From: DAOUEX01 sp034430235
GTDB taxonomy: Bacteria > Chloroflexota > Anaerolineae > UBA2200
Assembly: GCA_964478075.1 (NCBI GenBank)
Contig: CAYZGO010000003.1
Coordinates: 101,730 to 165,729 of the forward strand
Direction of reading: 5' to 3'
Length of the DNA: 64,000 bases
Shown here: positions 25,298 through 32,864 of the stretch, in pieces
Layout: each line of letters opens with the position of its first letter
Numbering within the stretch: position 1 is the first letter of the stretch
The notes under the pieces: model-generated
The model's input: only the letters and a program-made list of their open reading frames with translations
The model's database searches: none
What the model was told of the DNA's origin: nothing
Program-made: the position numbers and the translations under genes

Positions 25298-26980
25298 TCA
25301 GGGTAAGTCAAGTATAAGCCGCTGACGCCAGCAACCTCGTGCACCTGAACGAATACAGACCGGAATCAGGCAGTGCCAAACAGAATCTGGCGACAATGGA
25401 GGATTGAATTCGGGCGTCGTCGTCAGAGTAGGCGTTGGTGTGAGCGGCAATGGCGTGTGCGTTGGCCCGTGAGTCGCTGTGCTCGTTGGCGTTGGTGTGC
25501 TAGGTAGTACCTCCCACCACACCCTTATCACAGCATGCCCAGCGTGCTCGTAGTACTCCACCCGGATATCATGATTGCCGCTGGACAGGTCGACATCGCC
25601 GAAGTAGGTCTGCCATGCGGCATCATGCCATTGATCTATCAATTCGGTCTCGTCCACCCACAAGCGCACGCCATCGTCTACGTGTGTGTAGAAGCGGTAC
25701 ACACCCTCTTCCAGCTTAACTGTCCGTGTCCAACGCACTGAAAACTCACTATCAGGCATGCCACTGGCCGGTACGCCTGTCCCCCAGTCAAAGTCAATCA
25801 CGCGCTCATTCACGACAAGAAACGGCGTGCCACTCAAGGTCATGTTGCTATAGTACTCGCCCCTCCAGTCGGGATACTCTTGTGCTGCTTCGAAGCCTCG
25901 ATATTCCCACCACAGCCTGGCGTGAGCGTCACCATGCGCGTCAAAGTACTCTACCTTGACCGCGTGCAAGCCTGCGCTCAGGTACGCATCGGCGCTGTAC
26001 AGAGCACTGGTGCTCTCATGCCAATGGTCAACAATCACGTGTTCATCAAGCCACAAGCGTACGCCATCATCTACCTGCGCGTAGAAGCGATAGGCACCCG
26101 TTTCGAACGGCCAACTGCCTGTCCAACGCACAGCAAAGTTGTCCACTGCCAAGCCCTCGGCGGCTGCTCCGTCCTGCCATTGGAAGTCAATGATGGGATC
26201 CTCGCGTACGACCGAGGGGTTTCCGCTGAAAGTTGTGTTGTTGTAGTACTCACCTCGCCAGGCGAGTACAGGCGTGGTCGCCGTAGGCGTTGCCGTCGCT
26301 TCGACTGTGACTCGCGCCAGGATGTAGATGCGGTCGGCAATTATGCTGTTATTTGCCCCGACCTGGCCATGTGCCTCAATGAGATCACCTATCTGGATGT
26401 CCATGAGTTGTGCCAGTCGTCCATCGCAGATGATCTCCGTGCTCTCCACTAAGGCTATGACCTCTGCCTGGCCTTCGATAGGCTTCACAGTAATAATGCG
26501 AGCACTGGCAGAGATGTCTTCCACATAGCCCAGCACATAGGTAGCAGGTTCCACAGATGGAATAGCAGAGACCGTGGAGCTTGGTACTGGAGTTGCTGTG
26601 GAGAGCTCTGCGCAACTGAAGCTGGCGACAGCCACTTTGCTGAAGTCACGAGTATGAGCCACCATGCATAGCTCAGTCATACTTGCCCAAGGCCCGTCTT
26701 CAGGGAAAGAGAAGAGTGCTACGAAATCGCCCGAGGCGTCTGTCAGCGCAGTAGTCACTGTTTCACTGTCCTCTGGCGGCGCATTCGGCGCGTTTAGGCC
26801 AATTAACACTTGTTCACCCGGGCGCCAGCCCTTCCCTGATACCGTGATCACTGCCCCTGGCTCAATGCGCGCGGGGCTCACATTGATGGAGGGAGGCTTG
26901 TCTCGCCCAAACTTGCACGCCAACAGCAGGAATAGGCCAACTACGATAAATACTATTCCTGTCCACCGCAGTCTGTTCAT
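25298..26980 (-). CDS. Secreted lipoprotein with two PA14-like domains
   Basis: A 560-residue lipoprotein. The signal peptide ends in LFLLLACKFG, a good lipobox with the acceptor cysteine. An Ig-like N-terminal domain (ARIEPGAVITVSGKGWRPGE) is followed by a small DUF5666-like beta domain around LGYVEDISASARIITVKPIE. Two PA14-like repeats then begin WRGEYYNNTTFSGNPSVV and WRGEYYSNMTLSGTPFLV, each with VDDGVRLWLDE or VDDGVRLWVDE. A Pro/Thr-rich stretch (STPTPTSTATHGPTHTPLPL) precedes a short C-terminus. PA14 domains bind glycans. ATG 26980 is preferred because GGAGG stands 7 bases upstream. Its partner downstream is the ChlI/ChlD-type gene; the functional link is unknown. Confidence 0.87.
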   Translation of the reverse strand: MNRLRWTGIVFIVVGLFLLLACKFGRDKPPSINVSPARIEPGAVITVSGKGWRPGEQVLIGLNAPNAPPEDSETVTTALTDASGDFVALFSFPEDGPWASMTELCMVAHTRDFSKVAVASFSCAELSTATPVPSSTVSAIPSVEPATYVLGYVEDISASARIITVKPIEGQAEVIALVESTEIICDGRLAQLMDIQIGDLIEAHGQVGANNSIIADRIYILARVTVEATATPTATTPVLAWRGEYYNNTTFSGNPSVVREDPIIDFQWQDGAAAEGLAVDNFAVRWTGSWPFETGAYRFYAQVDDGVRLWLDEHVIVDHWHESTSALYSADAYLSAGLHAVKVEYFDAHGDAHARLWWEYRGFEAAQEYPDWRGEYYSNMTLSGTPFLVVNERVIDFDWGTGVPASGMPDSEFSVRWTRTVKLEEGVYRFYTHVDDGVRLWVDETELIDQWHDAAWQTYFGDVDLSSGNHDIRVEYYEHAGHAVIRVWWEVLPSTPTPTSTATHGPTHTPLPLTPTPTLTTTPEFNPPLSPDSVWHCLIPVCIRSGARGCWRQRLILDLP

Positions 26981-27288
26981 TATGTGCCTCCGCAGGACTA
27001 CCATTTGAGCGCAGCCTGTACTGGCTCGTTGCTTCTCAGTGATTGGCAGCGCACGATGCTACCCCCTGTGGTTCAACGGAAGTCCTCTGCGCCTTTGCAC
27101 TCACAACCTATGGATATGCACGAAGAGAGGGAGGTCTTCACTGCGCCTCCCCCTCTTGGAACTCCTGGCCTTGCTCTGCCTGGTCGTGCAGTGCCTGTTG
27201 TCAGCGCAGCGCTCTAATGCTTAGACGACGCCGGCGCCAGGAAGTTCCAGAGTTTTCGTCAAGCATGTCAATCAACGCAGCCACGCAG
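26981..27288. other. Gap without recognised feature
   Basis: About 300 bp between the lipoprotein gene and dtd. I see the ribosome-binding site of the lipoprotein gene at its left end and otherwise no coding text, strong hairpin or recognised repeat. Confidence 0.5.
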
Positions 27289-27726
27289 TTATCTCTCCAG
27301 GATAATGGTCACAGGCCCGTCGTTATGAATCTCGACCAGCATGTGTGCCCGAAATCGTCCGCACGCTACAGGCACGCCATTTTCGATAAGCAGTTGTGCC
27401 ACGCGACTCATCAGTGGCTCGGCCACTTCAGGGGGCGCAGCCTCAGTGAAACTGGGGCGCCGGCCCTTACGCGCATCACCGTGCAGAGTGAATTGGGAGA
27501 TGAGCAAGACCTCACCGCCTACATCCAAGATAGAACGGTTGAACTTGCTTTCTTCATCGGCGAAGATGCGCAGGTGGGCGATTTTACTGGCCATCCATCG
27601 CGCCTCTGCCTCACCATCGCCTTTGCCGATGCCAAGCAAGACAACCAACCCGGATTGGATTGCTCCCACTGTCTGATCGCCAACACTCACTCTTGCTTGG
27701 GTTACCCTCTGCACAACTGCTTTCAC
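27289..27726 (-). CDS. dtd: D-aminoacyl-tRNA deacylase
   Basis: A 145-residue Dtd, which hydrolyses D-aminoacyl-tRNA (and Gly-tRNA-Ala) to recycle tRNA. MKAVVQRVTQARVSV is the invariant N-terminus, LISQFTLHGDARKGRRPSF contains the SQFTL active-site motif, and the cross-subunit signature appears as IHNDGPVTIILER (GP cis-proline motif NxGPVT, here with D in place of the variable residue). Length and ends match the family precisely. It is a lone gene. Confidence 0.97.
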   Translation of the reverse strand: MKAVVQRVTQARVSVGDQTVGAIQSGLVVLLGIGKGDGEAEARWMASKIAHLRIFADEESKFNRSILDVGGEVLLISQFTLHGDARKGRRPSFTEAAPPEVAEPLMSRVAQLLIENGVPVACGRFRAHMLVEIHNDGPVTIILER

Positions 27727-27866
27727 AACTTGACTCCTGCATTTGGGGCTGTAGCCTGCTTCATCACCTGGCTGACCCTCCCCGGATTTAACGGTTGAAG
27801 AGCAGCCTCAAAGAGACTTGCATCGGAATACACTATCGAGTATGATACGCCCGTTCAGAGATCCTC

Positions 27867-27891
27867 ATGTCCCGCCATCGCTTAGGCGGAA
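27867..27891 (+). repeat. 25-bp dispersed hairpin repeat, third copy
   Basis: ATGTCCCGCCATCGCTTAGG then CGGAA, with the CCGCC/GGCGG stem. It lies 17 bp upstream of the next start codon and gives a false upstream start (MSRHRLGG) to the small gene that follows. Confidence 0.6.
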
Positions 27892-27908
27892 CTCTAAGGC
27901 ATGAAAGT

Positions 27909-28208
27909 ATGATTAAACTGCTAATGACTTGGGACATCAAGCCGGGGCACGAGTCAGACTATGTGGAATTCCTCATGCGCGAATTCGGTGCAGCCATGAT
28001 CCAGGCAGGTCTGCAACCCACTGATGCCTGGTATACTATCTATGGCAAAGGGCCCCAGGTTCTAGCTGGAGGTGTCACTGACACATTGCAGCAAATGCAC
28101 GAAATTCTGGCCAGTAAGGAGTGGCAGGAGCTAGAAGCCAAACTCTTGGCCTTTGTGGACAACTACAAGCGGCGTATTGTTGAAGCAACGGGCGGGTTCC
28201 AGTTGTGA
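27909..28208 (+). CDS. Small conserved-type hypothetical protein, possible dimeric alpha-beta barrel
   Basis: A 99-residue protein beginning MIKLLMTWDIKPGHESDYVE and containing FLMREFGAAMIQAGLQPTDA and a C-terminal helix ELEAKLLAFVDNYKRRIVEA. The beta-alpha-beta pattern, with a first strand followed by a GHExxYxEF helix, is like NIPSNAP/ABM-type ferredoxin-like folds, but I do not recognise a specific family. ATG 27909 was chosen because the in-frame upstream ATG at 27867 belongs to a dispersed repeat. No function is proposed. Confidence 0.7.
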   Translation: MIKLLMTWDIKPGHESDYVEFLMREFGAAMIQAGLQPTDAWYTIYGKGPQVLAGGVTDTLQQMHEILASKEWQELEAKLLAFVDNYKRRIVEATGGFQL

Positions 28209-28248
28209 GCCTTGCCCATTCCTCCCATCATGATGAGAGGCGGCGGTA

Positions 28249-28548
28249 TCAATCCGCCGCCTCTGCTCTTGGCGACTGGCTGCTGGCCTCTGCGGCCGGC
28301 AGAGGCTTTTTCTCCTCAGACTCCTTTGGAGCCTTGATCGCCTTGTGCGGCTTACTTGAGCCAGAGGACAGTTGGCGATTGTCGGTGATGTAAAACCCAG
28401 AGCCTTTGAAAATAATACCCACGGGCTGCATTAGGCGGTGTACAGGACCGCCACACTCGGGGCACTCCTTCAGCGGCTCGTCTTTGAAATGCTGTATGCG
28501 TTCAAAACAAATGCCGCAAGACTCGCATTTGTACTCGTACGTAGGCAT
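28249..28548 (-). CDS. FmdB-type zinc ribbon protein
   Basis: A 99-residue protein. MPTYEYKCESCGICFERIQH and ECPECGGPVHRLMQ form the two CxxC knuckles of an FmdB/CxxC_CXXC_SSSS zinc ribbon, and IFKGSGFYITDNR is the conserved segment that follows. The remaining 40 residues are a low-complexity Lys/Glu/Ser-rich tail typical of these proteins. Originally named as a putative regulator of formamidase genes, the family has no settled function. GAAGGACACC precedes the ATG. Confidence 0.9.
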   Translation of the reverse strand: MPTYEYKCESCGICFERIQHFKDEPLKECPECGGPVHRLMQPVGIIFKGSGFYITDNRQLSSGSSKPHKAIKAPKESEEKKPLPAAEASSQSPRAEAAD

Positions 28549-28702
28549 TGGTGTCCTTCAACCTCCTGATGCAATTGGACGGCAGAGATTCTACCACAAA
28601 CTCCCATGAAAGGCAACATGACCAAGATGGCGGGTCTACGTCAGATTTGGCGCGAGTTCCACTTTGGCTCCTCACGGATTAGCGGTGTAACAGATGCTCA
28701 AA

Positions 28703-28779
28703 GGGGACGACAGTCCCCCTCTCTAGTCAGTGCGCTTCCTTAGGCACGCGCCTGGCATACGGCGCGGACTGTCGTCCGC
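28703..28779. repeat. Pair of palindromes in the FmdB-ychF gap
   Basis: GGGGACGACAGTCCCC (28703-28718) and GCGGACTGTCGTCCGC (28764-28779) are each self-complementary in their arms and share the GACGACAG core in opposite orientation. They lie in the 309-bp gap between two minus-strand genes, where nothing else is recognisable. Confidence 0.5.
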
Positions 28780-28857
28780 TTAGAGCCTATACTAGTCGCT
28801 ACTTGACAAGACGCAAAACAACTTTGCCCCCAATCTGTCGCGCACCCAAGATGGCTC

Positions 28858-29955
28858 TCAAACACTGAAGCGTACGTGGACAATGTCTCCATCCTGAACG
28901 ATATAGTCCCGGCCTTCAAGGTGCATCAAGCCCTTCTCCCGTGCTGTCGTGGCCGATCCAATGCTCACCAAATCGTCATAGCCAATCACTTCGGCTCGGA
29001 TGAAGCCGCGTTGCATGTCGCTGTGAATGCAGCCAGCCGCCTCGACGACACAAGTGCCGCGCGTGATAGGCCAGGCCCGCAGCTCTTTTCCTCCTGTAAT
29101 GGTGAAGAACGTGATCAGGTTCAACAGTCGGTATCCGGCTTTGATGAAGCGCTCCAAGCCTGGCTCTTGCATCCCCAATTCCTCCAGGTAGGCAATGGCA
29201 TCCTCAACAGGCCATTCTGCCAGCTCAGCCTCACACTGTGCGCAGATGATCACAAGCTCAGCCTGGCCCGCATCTGCCAGGCGACGCAATGGCTCTACCA
29301 AAGGGCCACCTTCCGGCAAGTCATCCTCGCCCACATTAGCCACGTAGAGAAGAGGCTTGCCGGTCAGCAGATTGAGTTCGCGAGCCAGGCCCGTCTCCGC
29401 AGGCGAAAGAGCAGGCCCGCGCGCTGGCTGTCCCTTGTTGAGACACTCTCGCAACGACTCCAGCGCGACCAGTTCCGCCTCGTATTCAGCGGGTCTGCTT
29501 CTGGCAGCGCTTTTCGTCTTGACCTGGCGCCGCTCCACAGTGGCCAAGTCCGCCAGGATCAGCTCGAGGCACACCGTCTCGACGTCCAGAACAGGATCCA
29601 GTTCTGCTGTGACGTGGGCGATGTCTGGATTGCTGAAAACACGCACGACCATGGCAATGGCGTCTACTGTGCGGATGTGGCCCAGAAACCGGTTGCCCAG
29701 TCCCTCGCCCTTGCTCGCCCCTTTGACCAAGCCGGCAATGTCCACCACACGCAGTGTACTGGGTATGACTTCCTCAGGCCCTACGATGGCAGCGATGTCC
29801 TGTAGCCTCTTGTCGGGCACCGGTAGCACACCAATATTGGGCTCAATGGTGGTGAACGGATAGCTCGCCACGGGGGCGTGTGCCTTGGTCAGAGTATTGA
29901 AGAGCGTGGACTTGCCTACGTTGGGCAATCCCACAATCCCGAGTTCCACCACCAT
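28858..29955 (-). CDS. ychF: Redox-regulated ATPase YchF (Obg/OLA1 family)
   Basis: A 365-residue YchF. The P-loop is GIVGLPNVGKSTLFNTLTKA at the very N-terminus, with YPFTTIEPNIGVLPVPDKR, VDIAGLVKGASKGEGLGNRF (G3 region) and the nucleotide-specificity region PLLYVANVGEDDL (NxxE in place of NKxD, as in ATP-preferring YchF). The C-terminal TGS domain contains LITFFTITGGKELRAW, GFIRAEVIGYDDLV and GRDYIVQDGDIVHVRF. It associates with ribosomes and affects translation and stress responses. AGGAGGAAAAG precedes the ATG. Confidence 0.98.
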   Translation of the reverse strand: MVVELGIVGLPNVGKSTLFNTLTKAHAPVASYPFTTIEPNIGVLPVPDKRLQDIAAIVGPEEVIPSTLRVVDIAGLVKGASKGEGLGNRFLGHIRTVDAIAMVVRVFSNPDIAHVTAELDPVLDVETVCLELILADLATVERRQVKTKSAARSRPAEYEAELVALESLRECLNKGQPARGPALSPAETGLARELNLLTGKPLLYVANVGEDDLPEGGPLVEPLRRLADAGQAELVIICAQCEAELAEWPVEDAIAYLEELGMQEPGLERFIKAGYRLLNLITFFTITGGKELRAWPITRGTCVVEAAGCIHSDMQRGFIRAEVIGYDDLVSIGSATTAREKGLMHLEGRDYIVQDGDIVHVRFSV

Positions 29956-30121
29956 CTTTTCCTCCTACCCTTCCAATGCAGCAGGGTACCGCGTTGCGTC
30001 AAAGCTCACGTTGCTGCTCCTCAGGGGTGTGTGTTGGTGCATGCATAAGCCAGCGTGGCCTCGAGGACACGTCACAGAGGGTCTTTCTTGCCAACAGACA
30101 CAAGGATCCCGTGGCCGCATA

Positions 30122-30550
30122 TCAGCCTGTCCGGTGTAGAGCTCTATGGAGTACTGGCAGTAGACGAACGATGATATCCAGTTGGTCGAACTCTGCCTCT
30201 CGTACCCAGCGTACGTCCAAGGCGTCCGTCCTGGCTACCGGTTGACCGCTCACGTAGCGTGCAGCGAGGTCTACGAGCACATAGTGATAGCGGACCCGTC
30301 CTTTGTCATCACGTTGAATCAGGTCGAAGGTGGACAGCACATCATCGACCTCAATCTCAACCTGGCATTCCTCACGCACTTCACGGCTGGCGGCCTGGGC
30401 CAGAGTCTCACCCAATTCGAGGGCTCCACCGGGAATGCTCCACTGACCCTGGTTAGGGTCGTTAGCACGGCGGACCAGCAAGACCTGCCCATCCCTGACT
30501 AGCACCGCCCCAACCGCTACGATGGGAGCCTGTGGATATTCGCGAGGCAT
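30122..30550 (-). CDS. Nudix hydrolase
   Basis: A 142-residue Nudix protein beginning MPREYPQAPIVAVGAVLVRD. The Nudix box is GGALELGETLAQAASREVRE followed by ECQVEI, with all catalytic glutamates; QWSIPGG precedes it. Members hydrolyse nucleoside diphosphates linked to other moieties; ADP-ribose or related compounds are likely, judging from the overall layout, but this is not decided. ATG 30550 was chosen because GGAGGTGCATC lies directly before it; the long upstream frame has no support. Confidence 0.93.
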   Translation of the reverse strand: MPREYPQAPIVAVGAVLVRDGQVLLVRRANDPNQGQWSIPGGALELGETLAQAASREVREECQVEIEVDDVLSTFDLIQRDDKGRVRYHYVLVDLAARYVSGQPVARTDALDVRWVREAEFDQLDIIVRLLPVLHRALHRTG

Positions 30551-30704
30551 GATGCACCTCCTTCTCACGAGTGGCACCAAGAAGGCCAGTTGTTGGCCTC
30601 TGCGATTCTCTGGCAGCACACTCGCAGGGCCATTATACTCCTTTGGGCTGCCACTTGGCAATACCACGTAATGGGCTATAATCAAAATGGGAGTGTGAAG
30701 CAAG

Positions 30705-31544
30705 GTGAGACAGGTCGTCTCCGCTTCGAGGCGCACGGACATCCCCATGCACTATGCGAGTTGGCTGGCTGACGCTGTTCGCCGGGGATTCGTAGACGTG
30801 CCACAGCCATACAACAGCCGGGTGAGGCGAGTTTCTTTGTTGCCCGAAGACGTGCATACAATCGTCTTGTGGTCCAAGGACTCTCGCCCCCTGCTGCGAG
30901 ACGTGCGCGGAGTCAGGCACGCTTTGGCACGTTACGATCAGGTGTTCTGTCATTTGACGATCACTGGACTCGGTGCCTCGCCGCTGGAGCCGAATATTGC
31001 ACCGTGGCGGGAAGTGGTGTCTCAGTTGCCAGCATTAGTCGAGTTCGCCGGAGACCCTCGCCGCGTCTCAGTGCGCTACGATCCTATCGTGCACTGGTAC
31101 GAGGATGAGGAGATCAAAAGCAATCTTCCGTTTGCCGAGGCCATCCTGCGGGCAGTCAGCGAAGCGGGTATCGCCGCTGTGCGTATCTCCTTCGCCACGC
31201 TCTACGGCAAGGTACGCAAACGCAAGGGGTGGCGCTGGTATGATCCAACGCCCGCGCAACGCCTGGAGATAACGCGAGACCTGGTCGCGCTGGCCCGTTC
31301 GTTGGGGTTGACGCTCTATTCGTGCAGCCAGAACGATTTGCAGTCAGCAGGGGCTGTGCCCTCACGCTGCATAGATGGAGAACTGCTGTCTACCCTTCAC
31401 CCGCTCAGGTTACCCGCTGCCACAGGCAAGGATCCAGGCCAGCGACCGGAGTGTGGCTGCACGCCCAGCGTAGACATCGGCTCATACCTGATGCGCTGTC
31501 CAAACGGATGCCGTTATTGCTATGCCAACCCGCAGATTCGTTGA
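30705..31544 (+). CDS. DUF1848 protein with C-terminal cysteine cluster
   Basis: A 279-residue protein of the DUF1848 family. VVSASRRTDIPMHYASWLAD and the region HTIVLWSKDSRPLL are the family's N-terminal signatures, with FCHLTITGLG and SVRYDPIVHW in the middle. The C-terminus CPNGCRYCYANP, together with CGCTP upstream, looks like a radical-SAM-style or ferredoxin-type Fe-S site (CxxxCxxC) at the wrong end of the barrel. The family is uncharacterised. The start is GTG at 30705 behind GGGAGTGTGAAGCAA. It is divergent from the Nudix gene and 150 bp upstream of the inositol-phosphate synthase gene. Confidence 0.85.
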   Translation: MRQVVSASRRTDIPMHYASWLADAVRRGFVDVPQPYNSRVRRVSLLPEDVHTIVLWSKDSRPLLRDVRGVRHALARYDQVFCHLTITGLGASPLEPNIAPWREVVSQLPALVEFAGDPRRVSVRYDPIVHWYEDEEIKSNLPFAEAILRAVSEAGIAAVRISFATLYGKVRKRKGWRWYDPTPAQRLEITRDLVALARSLGLTLYSCSQNDLQSAGAVPSRCIDGELLSTLHPLRLPAATGKDPGQRPECGCTPSVDIGSYLMRCPNGCRYCYANPQIR

Positions 31545-31695
31545 GGATGCCTGGTGACCCAGTCTTGTGATTAGCTACAGTCGGGTTTGACGATTCTGCG
31601 CGGGTGTGGTAAGCTAGTGTTGTTGTACATAGGCGCTCTCTTTGCATCCTCGTGATGCTTGAGCAGAACAAAGTGCCATAACTGAGGAAAGGAGT

Positions 31696-32781
31696 GTGAA
31701 TTCATTGGCCAAGGTAAGAGTGGCAATCGTCGGCGTAGGTAATTGTGCCGCAGCTCTGGTGCAGGGCGTGTATTTCTACAAAGATGCCCCAGAGGATGAA
31801 TCCGTGCCAGGCTTGATGCATGTCAACCTGGGTGGATACCATATAGGAGACATCGAGTTCAGCGCTGCTTTCGACATTGCTCAGACCAAAGTAGGCAAGG
31901 ATCTGTCGGAGGCGATCTTTGGGCCGCCGAACAACACCTACAAGTTCTGTGAGGTGCCGCACATGAATGTACCGGTCTCCCGCGGCATGACACATGACGG
32001 GCTGGGAAAGTACCTCAAGCAGGTCATCACCAAGGCACCCGGGGCAACGTCAGACATTGTGCGCATTCTCAAGGAGACCAAGACGGACGTAGTGGTCAAT
32101 TTCTTGCCCGTGGGCAGTGAAATGGCCACCAAATGGTACGTTGAACAGGTTCTAGATGCCGGCTGTGCCCTTGTCAACTGTATGCCCGTCTTTATTGCCC
32201 GTGAGGAGTACTGGCAGGGGCGTTTCCGGGAATGCGGATTGCCCATGATTGGCGACGACATCAAATCCCAGGTAGGGGCCACAATTACACACCGCACGTT
32301 GACGACGCTTTTCCGTGAGCGCGGCGTGCGTCTGGATCGCACCTATCAACTTAACTTTGGTGGCAATATGGACTTTTACAACATGCTGGAGCGGGAGCGC
32401 CTGGAATCCAAGAAGATTTCCAAGACAGGGGCCGTGACCAGCATGCTGGACTATGACATCGGCGCTGAGAACATACACATAAGCCCTAGCGACTACGTGC
32501 CCTGGCTGACTGACCGCAAGTGGTGCTACATCCGCATGGAAGGGACGACCTTTGGCAACGTTCCACTGAACTTGGAGTTGAAACTCGAAGTATGGGATTC
32601 TCCAAACTCAGCCGGGGTGGTTGTTGATGCTGTTCGTTGCTGCAAGCTGGCACTGGACAGGAAGCTCAGCGGCACCTTGCTTGGACCTTCTGCCTATTTC
32701 ATGAAATCTCCACCCGTGCAGTATCCCGATGAGCAAGCAAGGGCTATGGTCGAGGCTTTTGTCGCTGGTGAAGGGGAATAG
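31696..32781 (+). CDS. ino1: Inositol-3-phosphate synthase (actinobacterial/archaeal type)
   Basis: A protein of about 360 residues that converts glucose 6-phosphate to inositol 3-phosphate using NAD+. VRVAIVGVGNCAAALVQGV is the Rossmann signature, and DVVVNFLPVGSEMATKWYVE, GLPMIGDDIKSQVGATITHR, YQLNFGGNMDFYNM and SPSDYVPWLTDRKWCYIRME are the core and catalytic segments of the short bacterial form. The product feeds inositol phospholipids, mycothiol-like thiols or di-myo-inositol phosphate; none of the downstream genes is here. AAAGGAG lies upstream. GTG 31696 is very close to it, so TTG at 31705 (giving AKVRVAIVG) may be the real start. Confidence 0.95.
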   Translation: MNSLAKVRVAIVGVGNCAAALVQGVYFYKDAPEDESVPGLMHVNLGGYHIGDIEFSAAFDIAQTKVGKDLSEAIFGPPNNTYKFCEVPHMNVPVSRGMTHDGLGKYLKQVITKAPGATSDIVRILKETKTDVVVNFLPVGSEMATKWYVEQVLDAGCALVNCMPVFIAREEYWQGRFRECGLPMIGDDIKSQVGATITHRTLTTLFRERGVRLDRTYQLNFGGNMDFYNMLERERLESKKISKTGAVTSMLDYDIGAENIHISPSDYVPWLTDRKWCYIRMEGTTFGNVPLNLELKLEVWDSPNSAGVVVDAVRCCKLALDRKLSGTLLGPSAYFMKSPPVQYPDEQARAMVEAFVAGEGE

Positions 32782-32791
32782 CTCGGATGCC

Positions 32792-32853
32792 TAGAAACCC
32801 GCTTTCTTTCACACATGCCCTGGCGGGCAGTGCCAGGGGAAAGCGGGTTTCTG
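32792..32853. repeat. 61-bp hairpin element (GAAACCCG ends), probable bidirectional terminator
   Basis: AGAAACCCGCTTTC (32793-32806) and GAAAGCGGGTTTCT (32839-32852) are perfect reverse complements, enclosing an inner stem CCCTGGC/GCCAGGG. It separates two convergent genes and is the smallest member of the GAAACCCG-ended family in this window. Confidence 0.7.
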
Positions 32854-32864
32854 ATATGTTCGCC

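Noticed and set aside
25249..25344. Upstream start for the ChlI/ChlD-type gene, overlapping the lipoprotein gene
   Set aside because: The extra 32 residues do not match the family, whose N-terminus begins at the LLFPFTAIVGQ segment.
27043..27798. A 251-codon plus-strand frame opposite dtd
   Set aside because: The Dtd protein on the minus strand is unmistakable, and the opposite frame has no motif or ribosome-binding site.
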